A stretch of 64,000 nt of DNA from Bog-257 sp963805985 (GCA_963805985.1 CAWDWG010000009.1:558001-622000), one strand, 5' to 3'. Positions 24,310 to 33,506 are shown, counted from the stretch's first letter. Notes: generated by a model not told the origin, from the sequence alone. Program-made: numbers and translations.

Positions 24310-25838
24310 AACCCCTTTTCCATTGCAGATTGATCCTGGCCTCGATCGCGTTGCCGCTGCTGGCTGCAACCGTAAGCGCGCAGATGCCGGCGGCGCAATC
24401 GCAGCCGGCAGGCTCGATGGCGTCGAACGCAGCGCAAACAAGCGCCGTATCGCCGCCCGCTCCGGCTGCCGCCGACGCCAGTGCCGTGGCTGCCGCATCG
24501 TCCCAGCAGCATGTGGCTCCGCTGGCGTTGAAAGTTGCCAAGCCTGATGCCGCTTCCTCCGATACAGCGAAAACAACGGCCCAAAGCTCGTCCTCGCCGG
24601 ATGTCATGCAGCAGATGCACCTGATCGTCGGCCGCTCACTGTTTCTGGAGTTTCCCGAGCGTCTGCGCCGGGTTTACGTCAGCAATCCCGCGGTGCTGGA
24701 TGCCATGACGGCCAGCGCCTTCGAGTTGGTGATCACGGCCAGGACGCCGGGCACCAGCAGCCTGGTTTTGTGGGCGACGACCGGCCCGGCTCAGGTCTAT
24801 ACGGTGCTGTCCGATGTCGATGTTGCCGGACTAAGCCAGTCGTTGGCCGCCGCGCTGCCCGGCGATCACATTGACGTCGAGGCGCAGCAGGCGAGAATCC
24901 ATCTCACCGGCGTCGTCGCCAGCGATGCCGCAGCCGAGGAAGCCGCGAAGCTGGCAGGGATCTATTCCAAGGATGTGGTGAACTCGCTGGTCGTCGATCC
25001 CCGTCACCTGCCGCAGGTGCAGCTAGAGGTGAAGATCGCCGAGATCGATCGCTCCAAGCTGACCGCCTTCGGCATCAACCTGCTGGGGCTGAACGGTACC
25101 AGCATCGGGCAGGGAACTACCGAACAGTTTTCCCCGTTCACCTTCCAGAGCAGCGGCGGCACAACGCAGGCGATCACCTCCGACTTCCTGAACCTCTGGT
25201 ACTTCAACATCAAGAATGGAATCGGCGCGACCATCAAGGACCTGGAGAACAAGGGCATCCTGGAGATCCTCGCCGAACCCAATCTCACTACGATTCACGG
25301 CAAGCCGGCGCGCTTTCTGGCCGGCGGACAGTTTCCCTATCCCATCATTCAGCCGGGAGGCGCCGGCTCGGTGGCGACGGTCACGGTGCAATTCCAGCCC
25401 TATGGCGTGAAGCTGGAATTCACGCCTTTCGTCAACTCGGATGGAACCATACGGCTCAAGGTCGCGCCCGAAGTCAGCGCGCTGGACTACACCAACGAAG
25501 TCGTCATTGCCGGATACGCGCTGCCGGCACTATCCACCCGCCGTGCCGAGACCGAAATCGAATTGAAGGATGGGCAGACCTTCGGTATCTCGGGCATTCT
25601 CGATCACCGTACCACCGACCAGCTGAGCAAGGTGCCGGGTATTGGCGACATTCCTATCCTCGGCCAGCTGTTTCGCTCCAAGAACCTGAACCGCTCGACC
25701 ATGGAGTTGGTCGTCATCGTTACCCCGAAGATTATCGACACCCTGAACGGAGCCGCAACCCCGGCCCCGGCGACGCCGGCAATGGCGGTGCCATTCCTGC
25801 AGCCGCAAACGTTTGACAAGAATTTGCCGAAGAACTGA
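24306..25838 (+). CDS. cpaC: Tad secretin (CpaC/RcpA)
   Basis: A 510-residue outer-membrane secretin subunit from ATG 24306. After a signal peptide (ending VSAQ) and an Ala/Gln/Ser linker of about 85 residues, an N0-like domain starts at LIVGRSLFLEFPERLRRVYVSNP. A BON-like segment (HIDVEAQQARIHLTGVVASDAAAEEA) follows, then VEVKIAEIDR and the secretin core with VPGIGDIPILGQLFRS near residue 460 and a final ELVVIVTPKII. It forms the channel through which the Flp pilus passes. The start nearly abuts or overlaps the cpaB stop, depending on the cpaB frame. Confidence 0.92.
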   Translation: MKPLFHCRLILASIALPLLAATVSAQMPAAQSQPAGSMASNAAQTSAVSPPAPAAADASAVAAASSQQHVAPLALKVAKPDAASSDTAKTTAQSSSSPDVMQQMHLIVGRSLFLEFPERLRRVYVSNPAVLDAMTASAFELVITARTPGTSSLVLWATTGPAQVYTVLSDVDVAGLSQSLAAALPGDHIDVEAQQARIHLTGVVASDAAAEEAAKLAGIYSKDVVNSLVVDPRHLPQVQLEVKIAEIDRSKLTAFGINLLGLNGTSIGQGTTEQFSPFTFQSSGGTTQAITSDFLNLWYFNIKNGIGATIKDLENKGILEILAEPNLTTIHGKPARFLAGGQFPYPIIQPGGAGSVATVTVQFQPYGVKLEFTPFVNSDGTIRLKVAPEVSALDYTNEVVIAGYALPALSTRRAETEIELKDGQTFGISGILDHRTTDQLSKVPGIGDIPILGQLFRSKNLNRSTMELVVIVTPKIIDTLNGAATPAPATPAMAVPFLQPQTFDKNLPKN

Positions 25839-25870
25839 GAGAAGGCATTGCGCAAGACGAGGTTGGAGAC

Positions 25871-27100
25871 GTGAACAACGAGCCAGTGGAGGAGGGAACG
25901 ATCGGAGTCTGTGCGGCTACGCTGTGCGCCGACGCGGAGACGGCTGCGGCCGTCAAGCAGGCCATCACGCGCAAGAACGGAGATTTTGCCGCCGAGCTAT
26001 CGGACTATTCGCACTATGACAGCGATCCGCTGCTGCTGCAAAAGCTGCGGCGTGCCGAAGTGCCGCTGTGCGTGATCGACTTCGACCGCGATCGCCAGGC
26101 GGCGGTGGCGGCGGTGGACGGGCTGCAGAAGGCGTTGCACGGCCGCGGCAGCCTGATCGCGGTCTCGGCCAAAGCCGATCCGGTGCTGATCTTGGAGGCC
26201 ATGCGGGCCGGTTGCGCCGAGTATCTGACCAAGCCGGTGGTTGCCGACCAGGTGGCTGAAGCGGTGGACCGGCTGCGCAGCCGCTTGAGCGTTCGCCAGC
26301 CGCTGCCCGCCAAGCCCAGCGGCAGAATACTGGCCTTGCTGGGTGCTCGCGGCGGCGCGGGCACAACCACGCTGGCGGTTCATCTTGGCTGCTTTCTAGT
26401 ACGCCAGCACGGCAAGCGCACCTTGATCCTCGACGAGCACCGCCGGCTGGGGCACGTTTCGCTTTACCTGGGCGAGGACGATGCCAACTATCACTTCTAC
26501 GAGTTGGTACGCAACATCGCGCGGCTGGACGACATCCTGCTGGACGGCTTCGTCATTCATCACTCCAGCTGTCTCGACATTCTGCCTTCGCCCGACGTCT
26601 TTGACGACTCGGCCAATGTCTCGATGGACGATATCCAGCGCGCCATCCGTTTTCTCGGGCACAACTACGAGTTCGTGGTCATCGACTGCCCGCATGGCGT
26701 GCATAACCTGAGCCTGGCGACCATCGATTGCTGCGACGAGGTCTACCTGATCGCCACCCCGGATGTTCCCGCATTGCGCGATCTGTCGCGCTACGTCGAC
26801 CGGCTGCTGCAAAGCAACGTTCCGCCCGACAAAATCAAAGTGGTAATCAACCGCTTCTCCTCGGACGGCGCAGTCAGCCTGGAGCAGATCGAGAAGGCCA
26901 TCCGCCAGCCGATCGCCATCACCATTCCCAACGCTTCCACCGACCTGATTCGCGCCATGAATACCGGCACGCCTATCCTGCCCGACCGGCGCTCGGAATT
27001 CGCTATCCAGATGAAGAAGTGGGCGGCCAGCCTGGTGCCGGAAAAAGAGAAGCCGGTGGAGGCGGCGGAGCCGAAACGGAGGTTTGCCTTCTGGAGCTGA
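25871..27100 (+). CDS. tadZ: TadZ/CpaE pilus localisation ATPase
   Basis: A 409-residue protein with a receiver-like N-terminal domain (about residues 10-135; EAMRAGCAEYLTKPV matches the receiver-fold end) and a ParA/MinD-type ATPase domain. The P-loop reads GARGGAGTTTLA, lacking both the signature lysine and the final lysine of a deviant Walker A motif, as in atypical TadZ/CpaE proteins. VVIDCPHG is Walker B-like. The family positions the Tad machine at the membrane. The GTG start follows GAGGTTGGAG. It lies 32 bases after the secretin gene. Confidence 0.88.
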   Translation: MNNEPVEEGTIGVCAATLCADAETAAAVKQAITRKNGDFAAELSDYSHYDSDPLLLQKLRRAEVPLCVIDFDRDRQAAVAAVDGLQKALHGRGSLIAVSAKADPVLILEAMRAGCAEYLTKPVVADQVAEAVDRLRSRLSVRQPLPAKPSGRILALLGARGGAGTTTLAVHLGCFLVRQHGKRTLILDEHRRLGHVSLYLGEDDANYHFYELVRNIARLDDILLDGFVIHHSSCLDILPSPDVFDDSANVSMDDIQRAIRFLGHNYEFVVIDCPHGVHNLSLATIDCCDEVYLIATPDVPALRDLSRYVDRLLQSNVPPDKIKVVINRFSSDGAVSLEQIEKAIRQPIAITIPNASTDLIRAMNTGTPILPDRRSEFAIQMKKWAASLVPEKEKPVEAAEPKRRFAFWS

Positions 27101-27124
27101 TCGCAGTGGGTGTGACCAACATCT

Positions 27125-28474
27125 ATGGCTGAAGCCGCCACCATTCCGCTGGACCGACCGTGGGTGGACAGCGCTGCCCTGGCGCGGGACAACCCGCTGC
27201 TGGCGCGCGCCCAGCAGGAAGTAAAGTCGGCGGTCCATCGCGAGCTGATCAACAAAATCGACCTGGAAAAGCTGCTCTTCGTACAGGACACGCGCGGCCG
27301 CCAGCAGCTGCTCGCCCTCATCCTGCAGCTGGTTGCCGAGTACGGCGTGCCCTTCAGCGCCAGCGAGCGTACCCGGCTGGCCAACGAGGTGATGGACGAG
27401 GTTTTCGGCCTGGGCCCGCTGGAGCCGCTGCTGCAGGATCCCACCGTCACCGACATTCTGGTCAATACCGCCAGCATGGTTTATGTCGAGCGCGGCGGGG
27501 TGCTGGAGAAGACGCCGGTAGTCTTCAAAGACAACAATCACCTGATGCACATCATCGACAAGATCGTCTCCAAGGTCGGGCGGCGGGTCGACGAATCCTC
27601 GCCCATGGTCGATGCGCGCCTGCAGGACGGCTCGCGCGTGAATGCCATCATTCCGCCGCTGGCCATCGATGGGCCCATTCTGTCGATTCGCCGCTTCGGC
27701 ACCGATCCCCTGACCGCCGACGATCTGCTCTCCTATCGCGAGCTGACCACAGTCATGATGGGCGTATTGCAGAGCGCGGTGAAGGCGCGGCTGAACATCG
27801 TCGTCTCCGGCGGAACCGGTGCCGGCAAGACCACGCTGCTGAACGTTCTCTCCGGATTCGTCTCCCCCCGCGAGCGCATCGTCACCATAGAAGATTCCGC
27901 CGAACTCCGGCTGAAACAGGAACACGTGGTGCGGCTGGAATGCCGGCCGCCCAACGTCGAAGGCAAGGGCGGAGTGCGCCAGCGCGAGCTGCTGATCAAT
28001 GCCCTGCGCATGCGGCCGGACCGCATCATCGTCGGCGAGGTGCGTGGCGAGGAGGCGCTCGACATGCTGCAGGCGATGAATACCGGGCACGATGGCTCGA
28101 TTACGACGGTCCACGCCAACACCCCGCGCGATGCCCTGGCCCGCATCGAGACCATGTCGATGATGGCCAACTTGAATCTGCCGCAGACCGCCTTGCGGCA
28201 ACAGATTGCCGCCGCCATTCATGTCATCGTGCAGGTCTCGCGCATGAGCGACGGCTCGCGCCGGGTCACCCACGTCTCCGAGATCACCGGCACCAGCGAC
28301 CAGGTGATCAGCATGCAGGACATCTTCCGCTTCGAGAAGCGCGGCCTGGGGCCGAACGGCAAGGTGCTGGGACGCTTCTATGCCACCGGCATCGTGCCCA
28401 AGTTCTCCGAAAAGCTGCAGGCGGCAGGCATACCCATGGAAACCAGCCTGCTGAATTTCTCCGAGGAGGTGTAG
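27125..28474 (+). CDS. tadA: Tad pilus secretion ATPase (TadA/CpaF)
   Basis: A 449-residue type II/IV secretion ATPase of the CpaF branch. The N-terminal helical domain ends near residue 95. ILVNTASMVYVERGG and SPMVDARLQDGSRVNAIIPP precede the P-loop SGGTGAGKTTLLNVL (about residue 228). The Walker B region is DRIIVGEVRGEEALDMLQAMNTGHDGSITTVHANTPRDAL, with the His box. It powers Flp pilus assembly. After its stop comes a 227-base gap with a MITE-like hairpin, unusual for the normally tight tadA-tadB junction. Confidence 0.94.
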   Translation: MAEAATIPLDRPWVDSAALARDNPLLARAQQEVKSAVHRELINKIDLEKLLFVQDTRGRQQLLALILQLVAEYGVPFSASERTRLANEVMDEVFGLGPLEPLLQDPTVTDILVNTASMVYVERGGVLEKTPVVFKDNNHLMHIIDKIVSKVGRRVDESSPMVDARLQDGSRVNAIIPPLAIDGPILSIRRFGTDPLTADDLLSYRELTTVMMGVLQSAVKARLNIVVSGGTGAGKTTLLNVLSGFVSPRERIVTIEDSAELRLKQEHVVRLECRPPNVEGKGGVRQRELLINALRMRPDRIIVGEVRGEEALDMLQAMNTGHDGSITTVHANTPRDALARIETMSMMANLNLPQTALRQQIAAAIHVIVQVSRMSDGSRRVTHVSEITGTSDQVISMQDIFRFEKRGLGPNGKVLGRFYATGIVPKFSEKLQAAGIPMETSLLNFSEEV

Positions 28475-28486
28475 GTGCCGGAAATC

Positions 28487-28656
28487 TTCACCACTGAGGG
28501 CACGGAGAGCACTGAGAAGAAGAAGTTGGGACAGAGTATCTGCGCCACTTCCGGCTTGGTGGCGAATTCGTCTTCCACTTTCCCCGATCGAGAAAGCTTG
28601 CAGGCCGTAAATTCCGAAGGAGTCTTCTCCGTGCTCTCCGTGTCCTCCGTGGTGAA
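28487..28656. repeat. MITE-like hairpin element between tadA and tadB
   Basis: Terminal inverted repeats of 34 bases: the left end (28487-28520) begins TTCACCACTGAGGGCACGG and the right end (28623-28656) finishes GTCCTCCGTGGTGAA, with few mismatches. The 100-base centre has no gene. Such TTCACCACGGAG-type elements are dispersed in many acidobacterial and other genomes. Confidence 0.8.
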
Positions 28657-28701
28657 CAGGGTCTTTGCATCTGCGATCGCGTGCCTGGGGAGGCCGCAAT
28701 C

Positions 28702-29673
28702 ATGTTTCTGATGGTGCTGGTCTTCGGCGTAGTTCTGGTGCTGACCTTCGGCGTGGTCCTGCTGATGACGCGGCCCACCTCGGCCGAGCGTACCATCGAA
28801 GGCCGCATCGCCAAGCTGCAGGCGGCGCCGGTAGCGGCCGCGTCCAACGAGGACGAGAGCTCCACCCTCATCAAGCAGACCCGTCTCAGCACAGTTCCCC
28901 GCATCGACGCCATGCTGCAGCGCTGGCAATGGATGTACAAGATCCATCTGCTCATCGAGCAGGCCGAAAGCAGCTGGACCGTGGCCGGCGTGCTGGCCTG
29001 CAGCCTGGGATTAGGCGTTCTGGGATACGGAGTCGGCTGCTACGAGCTGCCCGGCGCATGGCTGGCCTTCGTGCCCGCATTAGCTCTGGCCGCTTCTCCG
29101 TTTCTGGCGCTGCGCTATCAGCGCACCCGGCGCCTGCGGGAGTTCAATCGTCATCTGCCGGAAGCGATCGATCTGATGAGCCGCGCCCTGCGCGCCGGGC
29201 ACTCGCTTACGGCAGCCATCGAAATTATCGGCGACGAATCGCCCGAGCCGGTGCGCAGCGAGTTCCGCGCGGTCTACCAGCAGCAGAACTTCGGCCTGCC
29301 GGCGCGCGAGGCACTGGTGCAGCTGGCCCATAAAATCCCCTTGCCGGAGCTGAACTTTGTCGTCACCGCAATTCTTTTGCAAAGGGAGACCGGCGGCAAC
29401 CTGGTGGAAGTGCTGGAGCGCACTACGGCGGTCATTCGCGAGCGGCTGCGCATTCAGGGCGAAGTGCGGATCTATACCGCGCAGGGCCGGCTGACCGGCT
29501 GGATCCTGTCGCTCTTGCCTATCGCGATGTTCTTCCTCCTCAGCCTGGCGAATCGCGGCTACACCCGGGTGCTGGTGGAAGATCCGTTGGGCCGCAAGCT
29601 GGTCTACACCGGACTGGGTCTTATGGTGTTGGGCGGGCTGGCCATCCGCAAGATCGTGAACGTGAAGATATGA
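28702..29673 (+). CDS. tadB: Tad inner-membrane platform protein TadB
   Basis: A 323-residue protein from ATG 28702 (GGGGAGG eight bases upstream; an earlier GTG at 28681 is less likely). It has an N-terminal membrane segment, a pair of helices near residues 90-130, and two C-terminal ones (about 270-320). The GspF-like domain contains FNRHLPEAIDLMSRALRAGHSLTAAIEIIGDESPEPVRSEF, typical of TadB. With TadC it forms the membrane platform engaged by TadA. The stop overlaps the tadC start by four bases. Confidence 0.92.
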   Translation: MFLMVLVFGVVLVLTFGVVLLMTRPTSAERTIEGRIAKLQAAPVAAASNEDESSTLIKQTRLSTVPRIDAMLQRWQWMYKIHLLIEQAESSWTVAGVLACSLGLGVLGYGVGCYELPGAWLAFVPALALAASPFLALRYQRTRRLREFNRHLPEAIDLMSRALRAGHSLTAAIEIIGDESPEPVRSEFRAVYQQQNFGLPAREALVQLAHKIPLPELNFVVTAILLQRETGGNLVEVLERTTAVIRERLRIQGEVRIYTAQGRLTGWILSLLPIAMFFLLSLANRGYTRVLVEDPLGRKLVYTGLGLMVLGGLAIRKIVNVKI

Positions 29674-30584
29674 GCAATATGAGCCCGGCCTTCGCGATCA
29701 GCCTGATGGTAACCATCGCTTGCGCGCTGGCCATGATCCCGGTGTTCCTGCTAACCCGCCGGCCAGGCCAGGCCAAGCGGCTGATGGAGGTGACGCGCGC
29801 GCCGCTGCGCCTGGACGAGGAGCCGGCCGAAAAAGAGAACCCGGCCAAACTGGCAGTTCACGCCGTAGTGCGCTTTGTTCGCACCCGGCTGGGCCTGGCG
29901 GAGGACGAAAGGCTGCGGCAAAAGCTGTTGGCCGCCGGATTGCGCGACCGCTCGGCAGCCGACACCTACTTCGCCATCCGTCTGCTGGGGCCGGTGGTGG
30001 CCATCGTGGCCGCGACCTTCATCCGCAGCAACACTTTCTTCTGGATTGCCGCGCTGATGGTTGCCGCTTATCTGGCCCCGGACTTCTGGGTGGATTACCA
30101 GGCGCACCAGCGCCGGGAACATATCCGCCTGGGCTTGCCCGATGCGCTGGACCTGATGGTGGTCTGCGTCGATGCCGGGCTGGCCATCGATCAGGCGCTG
30201 CTGCGCGCCGGGCAGGAGCTGGCGCTGAGCCAGCCGGAGATCTCGGAAGAGTTTCTGCAGATCAACTTTGAGCAGCGGGCGGGCAAGCCGCGCATCGAGG
30301 CGTGGCAGAGCATGGCCGAGCGCACCAAAGTGGAGACGGTCGAGAGCTTCGTGCACATGCTGGCGCAAACCGACCGCTTCGGAACGCCTCTGGTGAAGGC
30401 GCTGCGCGTCTTCGCCGACGGAGTGCGGCAGAAGCGCCGCCAGCAGGCCGAAGAGATGGCGGCCAAGACCACCGTGAAGCTGATTTTCCCTTTGGTGCTG
30501 TTCATCTTTCCCAGCATCTTCATCGTGCTGCTGGGGCCGGCAATGATCCTCATAACCAGAAACCTGAAAGGCCTCTTCCAATAG
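29670..30584 (+). CDS. tadC: Tad inner-membrane platform protein TadC
   Basis: A 304-residue GspF-domain protein, coupled to tadB through ATGA. Membrane segments lie near residues 8-26, 105-135 and 265-295. The domain core reads LPDALDLMVVCVDAGLAIDQALLRAGQELALSQPEISEEF, followed by QTDRFGTPLVKALRVFADGVRQKRRQQAEEMAAKTTVKLIFPLVLFIFPSIF, both characteristic of TadC. It completes the platform. No tadD, tadE, tadF or tadG homologue follows in this window. Confidence 0.92.
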   Translation: MSNMSPAFAISLMVTIACALAMIPVFLLTRRPGQAKRLMEVTRAPLRLDEEPAEKENPAKLAVHAVVRFVRTRLGLAEDERLRQKLLAAGLRDRSAADTYFAIRLLGPVVAIVAATFIRSNTFFWIAALMVAAYLAPDFWVDYQAHQRREHIRLGLPDALDLMVVCVDAGLAIDQALLRAGQELALSQPEISEEFLQINFEQRAGKPRIEAWQSMAERTKVETVESFVHMLAQTDRFGTPLVKALRVFADGVRQKRRQQAEEMAAKTTVKLIFPLVLFIFPSIFIVLLGPAMILITRNLKGLFQ

Positions 30585-30611
30585 GCCCAGGTGAGCGTAA
30601 AGGAGCGAGCC

Positions 30612-30704
30612 ATGGATACCGTTAGCGTCATTCGTGTAGCTGCAGCAGTGCTGGCCGTAATCTTTGTGGGAATTCTGATTATGCGGCGGAAGAAGCACGC
30701 TTAA
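30612..30704 (+). CDS. Tiny single-span membrane peptide at the end of the tad operon
   Basis: A 30-residue frame, MDTVSVIRVAAAVLAVIFVG then ILIMRRKKHA. It starts 27 bases after tadC behind AAAGGAGCGAGCC, a strong Shine-Dalgarno at good spacing. One hydrophobic helix (residues 5-24) followed by RRKKHA predicts an N-out, C-in topology. The ribosome site, operon position and coherent membrane topology support a real gene despite the size. Function is unknown; an accessory of the Tad platform is a guess. A hairpin follows at 30739. Confidence 0.6.
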   Translation: MDTVSVIRVAAAVLAVIFVGILIMRRKKHA

Positions 30705-30738
30705 CTGCAGCTGACAGCTTCAGCCTCCGGCAAAGAAC

Positions 30739-30757
30739 GATCGCCCGCCAGGCGATC
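30739..30757 (+). terminator. Possible terminator of the tad operon
   Basis: GATCGCC-CGCCA-GGCGATC is a perfect 7-bp stem with a 5-base loop, 35 bases past the last small gene. No T tract follows. The rest of the gap to 30933 shows nothing recognisable. Confidence 0.4.
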
Positions 30758-30933
30758 TGGCTTTGGTGTGCGCGACAGGCGTTATGCCGCGGCCCATCAG
30801 AATGCAGATTGTCTCTGGCTCTTCGTGTTGGGTCGCGACGCAGACAGCATTGGTTTCGACTTGCGGCTGCGGCGTGGTTCGGGCGCGAGTGCGTGCTGGT
30901 CAGAGGAAGGCACAATCTCTGGCTTGCCCAGCC

Positions 30934-32190
30934 TTAAGGATGGAAAGCTGGGATTGCGGAAGGATGCGGATGTTGCCCTCTGAGTTCACCGCCGGCCGAT
31001 CCTCTGATCTCGATGGCAAGTAGCGCCGCCAGCATCGCCATCGCAGCGAACATCTGCATTGCTGTCGTGCTTAGCGATGTGGGAAGCACAGGGACGAGGT
31101 ACAAGGCAGCAATGGTTAGCACCAGCGCCGTGTGAGTCGGACTCCAGTGATTGTCGAACAGATGCTGCCCAATCAGGATGATGGGCAATAGCAGCAGGGA
31201 GTCGTCGTGCAGGTAGGCGTGATAGCTCAGCAGACAAGAGACGGCGATCGCCAGGGAATAGCTGGTTGCAGAAATCGCTGCAGACCTTTTCAGGGCGACG
31301 GCGAAAAGCAACAGTAGCGCGACCGACAGCGCGAAGGTGATGCCGGCAATTGCGATTCCCGAACCTTCTGGAGCGAGAACGTGCAGCATGCCTCGAAGGG
31401 TGGGCATGCTTTCCGGATGTTCGCCGCCGAAGGTACTCGACAAGTGATTGAACTCCAATAACGCCCTGGGATAATGCAGAGCCGTTCGCCAGCCAACGAT
31501 CATCGCTGAAACTACAGACAGCGCCACTGCTGTCCAGAACGTTGCCACCAGCGCTTTCCATTTGCGCCAGAGAATGAGCGCGACGAACATTGGCAGAACC
31601 AGCTGGGGCTTGAACGTTGCGCAGGCCAGGATGACGCCCGCCGCGGTTTCGTTACCCGCATCGAAAGCGGCGAAAGCCATCGCCAACAACAGCAGCAGCA
31701 AAATCGATGGCTGGCCTTGCATCAGGGCCAGGACCGCTGGGAGGAAAAAGACGGGCGCAAGCAACTGGGTTGCGATGGATGTGCTGCCTGATCGCAGGCT
31801 CTTTCGCAGGACGAAAGGCAGTGCCAGCAGCATCCCAGCGTTCGCGGCAAACCACAGCAATTCAGCAGCGCGATACGGGAGACGCGAAAGCGGCGCGAAC
31901 AGCACGAGCGTATACGGCGGGAATACGAAAGGAAGCGAGAACTGGCGGCCTTGCAGGACAAAGCTTGTGCCTAAACGCTGATCGTATGTGCGCTGTGCGG
32001 CGAGATCGTAAACCCGCGACCCATCGCCGGCCATTACCATCCTGCCGGCACGATAGAAGCAGGAGAAATCAGTCTTTGTCGTGGAGAAGACGATAGGTTG
32101 GAACCAGAGCCAGATTGCGGCATAGCCGGCAATCGCCACCGCTGCCGCCAGCAGAATGAAAGCACGGCCCTGCGGCTCTAGGCGGGGCAT
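30934..32190 (-). CDS. GT87-type membrane glycosyltransferase (DUF2029), second of pair
   Basis: A 418-residue polytopic protein with about ten membrane helices. The first periplasmic loop reads TDFSCFYRAGRMVMAGDGSRVYD, the DUF2029/GT87 signature with the Asp near residue 42 expected to act as catalytic base. LQGRQFSLPFVFPPY and QGQPSILLLLLLAMAF, with KPQLVLPMF, complete the family pattern. Characterised GT87 members are mannosyl- or arabinosyl-type polyprenyl-phosphate-sugar transferases; the sugar here is unknown. Its start overlaps the end of the upstream GT87 gene by 13 bases. Confidence 0.82.
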   Translation of the reverse strand: MPRLEPQGRAFILLAAAVAIAGYAAIWLWFQPIVFSTTKTDFSCFYRAGRMVMAGDGSRVYDLAAQRTYDQRLGTSFVLQGRQFSLPFVFPPYTLVLFAPLSRLPYRAAELLWFAANAGMLLALPFVLRKSLRSGSTSIATQLLAPVFFLPAVLALMQGQPSILLLLLLAMAFAAFDAGNETAAGVILACATFKPQLVLPMFVALILWRKWKALVATFWTAVALSVVSAMIVGWRTALHYPRALLEFNHLSSTFGGEHPESMPTLRGMLHVLAPEGSGIAIAGITFALSVALLLLFAVALKRSAAISATSYSLAIAVSCLLSYHAYLHDDSLLLLPIILIGQHLFDNHWSPTHTALVLTIAALYLVPVLPTSLSTTAMQMFAAMAMLAALLAIEIRGSAGGELRGQHPHPSAIPAFHP

Positions 32191-33506
32191 GCGGAGTCCG
32201 GCCTGTTAAGACGTGTCCGCTGCCGCGGCAGAAGAGACGACGCAGCGAAGATCGCAAAGGCTGCGAAGAGCAACATGGGATACAGCCAAGCCGCAACCAG
32301 AGGCAGTTGCCACAGCCTGATTCCGGATCCCGGGGCAGCGATGTTCCATACCGTCAGGGCAATGGCTGCGATCCATCCGCCCGCCAGAGCACTCCAGGTG
32401 CAACCGAATAGCAGGACCGGCAACGGTCCGCGTTCGCGGATTCTATCGGCGTTGGTTGCGGCCCACAGCGCGGCCGGCAGGAGCAGGACCTGGTTATAGA
32501 GCTGGAAGGGAAACAGCAATTGAAAAGCGGCCACGGAGAAGCTGACGGCGAACAGCAAGTCCGAGCTGCAGAACTCGACGCTGACCCAGGCAACCGCCGC
32601 TAAGAGCAGAACTGCTGCGGGGAGAAAGAAGTGGCCATGAGTCATATCGGCCAGCAGAGGCCTGGCTCCCGCGTAATGCGAATACGCGCGCAGGGTGTCC
32701 AGCCAGGGAGTGATCCAGCCGGGAACCGCCAGCTCCGAAGCGAGCACCAGGATGAGAAGGGAAGCGGCGAGCGCCAGGAGAAATGGCTTCCGGGTTCGCC
32801 ACGAGGCGATCGCCCAGATCGATAAGGGAAGCAAGACCGCAATCGCCAGCTGCGGCTTGGAAGCTGCCAGGGCGGCGGTAATTCCTGCCAGGACCAGTCG
32901 GCCGGATCGCACGCAGAAGAATGAGAACGCCAGCAGGGCGGCAACTATCAATGTGGGTTGACGAAGTTGCAGAGCCACGACGGCGGGATACGTTGCCAGC
33001 GCCAGTATCGCGAAACTGATGACATCGGTCTGGTTGAGCCGTGCCCGGTCCGCCCACCAGCCAATCGAGGGCACTGACATCGCGACACAGGCCGCCAGCA
33101 TCAGCCACTGAGCGGTATCAAATGGCAGCAGGGCCTGCGGAAGGAAGAGAAAGACGAAAAACACGGGATAGGCGAAGCGATGCTGATTGACGGGGCTGCC
33201 CGTCGAGACAGGTTCGCCGTAAATAGCGAGCTCGATCTGCTGGGTGACTTCGGGCCGGTAAGGATTGCGGCCGTGGAGGATCTCGCGGCAGCCCAGCCAC
33301 TCCGGCAAGAGCCCCTGTTGCACGGTAGGAGCGCTGGTGCCCAAGGCGGGCGCTGCGATGATCAGGGCGAAATACCACGCTGCCAAGAAGCTCAGAACCG
33401 CGCCAGGTAGCAGCAACCGGCGCCAGTCCGTGAGGGGGATTGCCGGATCGCGGAACAAGCCGTCGATTTGAGTATGTCCGGACACGGTAGTAGGCCTGCG
33501 GCGCAA
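32178..33506 (-). CDS. GT87-type membrane glycosyltransferase (DUF2029), first of pair
   Basis: A 442-residue polytopic protein related to its downstream neighbour. It has one N-terminal membrane helix (about residues 33-52) and a loop WLGCREILHGRNPYRPEV, the GT87 equivalent of the D-x-x-x-hydrophobic loop. HRFAYPVFFVFLFLPQ, LRQPTLIVAALLAFSFF and SKPQLAIAVLLPLS match the order in the second gene. Overlap with the following gene suggests a bicistronic unit. Possible acceptors are cell-surface glycolipids or glycoproteins. The start ATG lacks an obvious Shine-Dalgarno and could be a little downstream. Confidence 0.8.
   Translation of the reverse strand: MRRRPTTVSGHTQIDGLFRDPAIPLTDWRRLLLPGAVLSFLAAWYFALIIAAPALGTSAPTVQQGLLPEWLGCREILHGRNPYRPEVTQQIELAIYGEPVSTGSPVNQHRFAYPVFFVFLFLPQALLPFDTAQWLMLAACVAMSVPSIGWWADRARLNQTDVISFAILALATYPAVVALQLRQPTLIVAALLAFSFFCVRSGRLVLAGITAALAASKPQLAIAVLLPLSIWAIASWRTRKPFLLALAASLLILVLASELAVPGWITPWLDTLRAYSHYAGARPLLADMTHGHFFLPAAVLLLAAVAWVSVEFCSSDLLFAVSFSVAAFQLLFPFQLYNQVLLLPAALWAATNADRIRERGPLPVLLFGCTWSALAGGWIAAIALTVWNIAAPGSGIRLWQLPLVAAWLYPMLLFAAFAIFAASSLLPRQRTRLNRPDSACPA

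Noticed and set aside
28475..28690. Small gene between tadA and tadB
   Set aside because: The open frame is made almost wholly of the MITE terminal repeats.
26396..28699. 767-codon minus-strand open frame across the tad genes
   Set aside because: It is antisense to tadZ and tadA, which match known families throughout; high GC content explains the open antisense frame.
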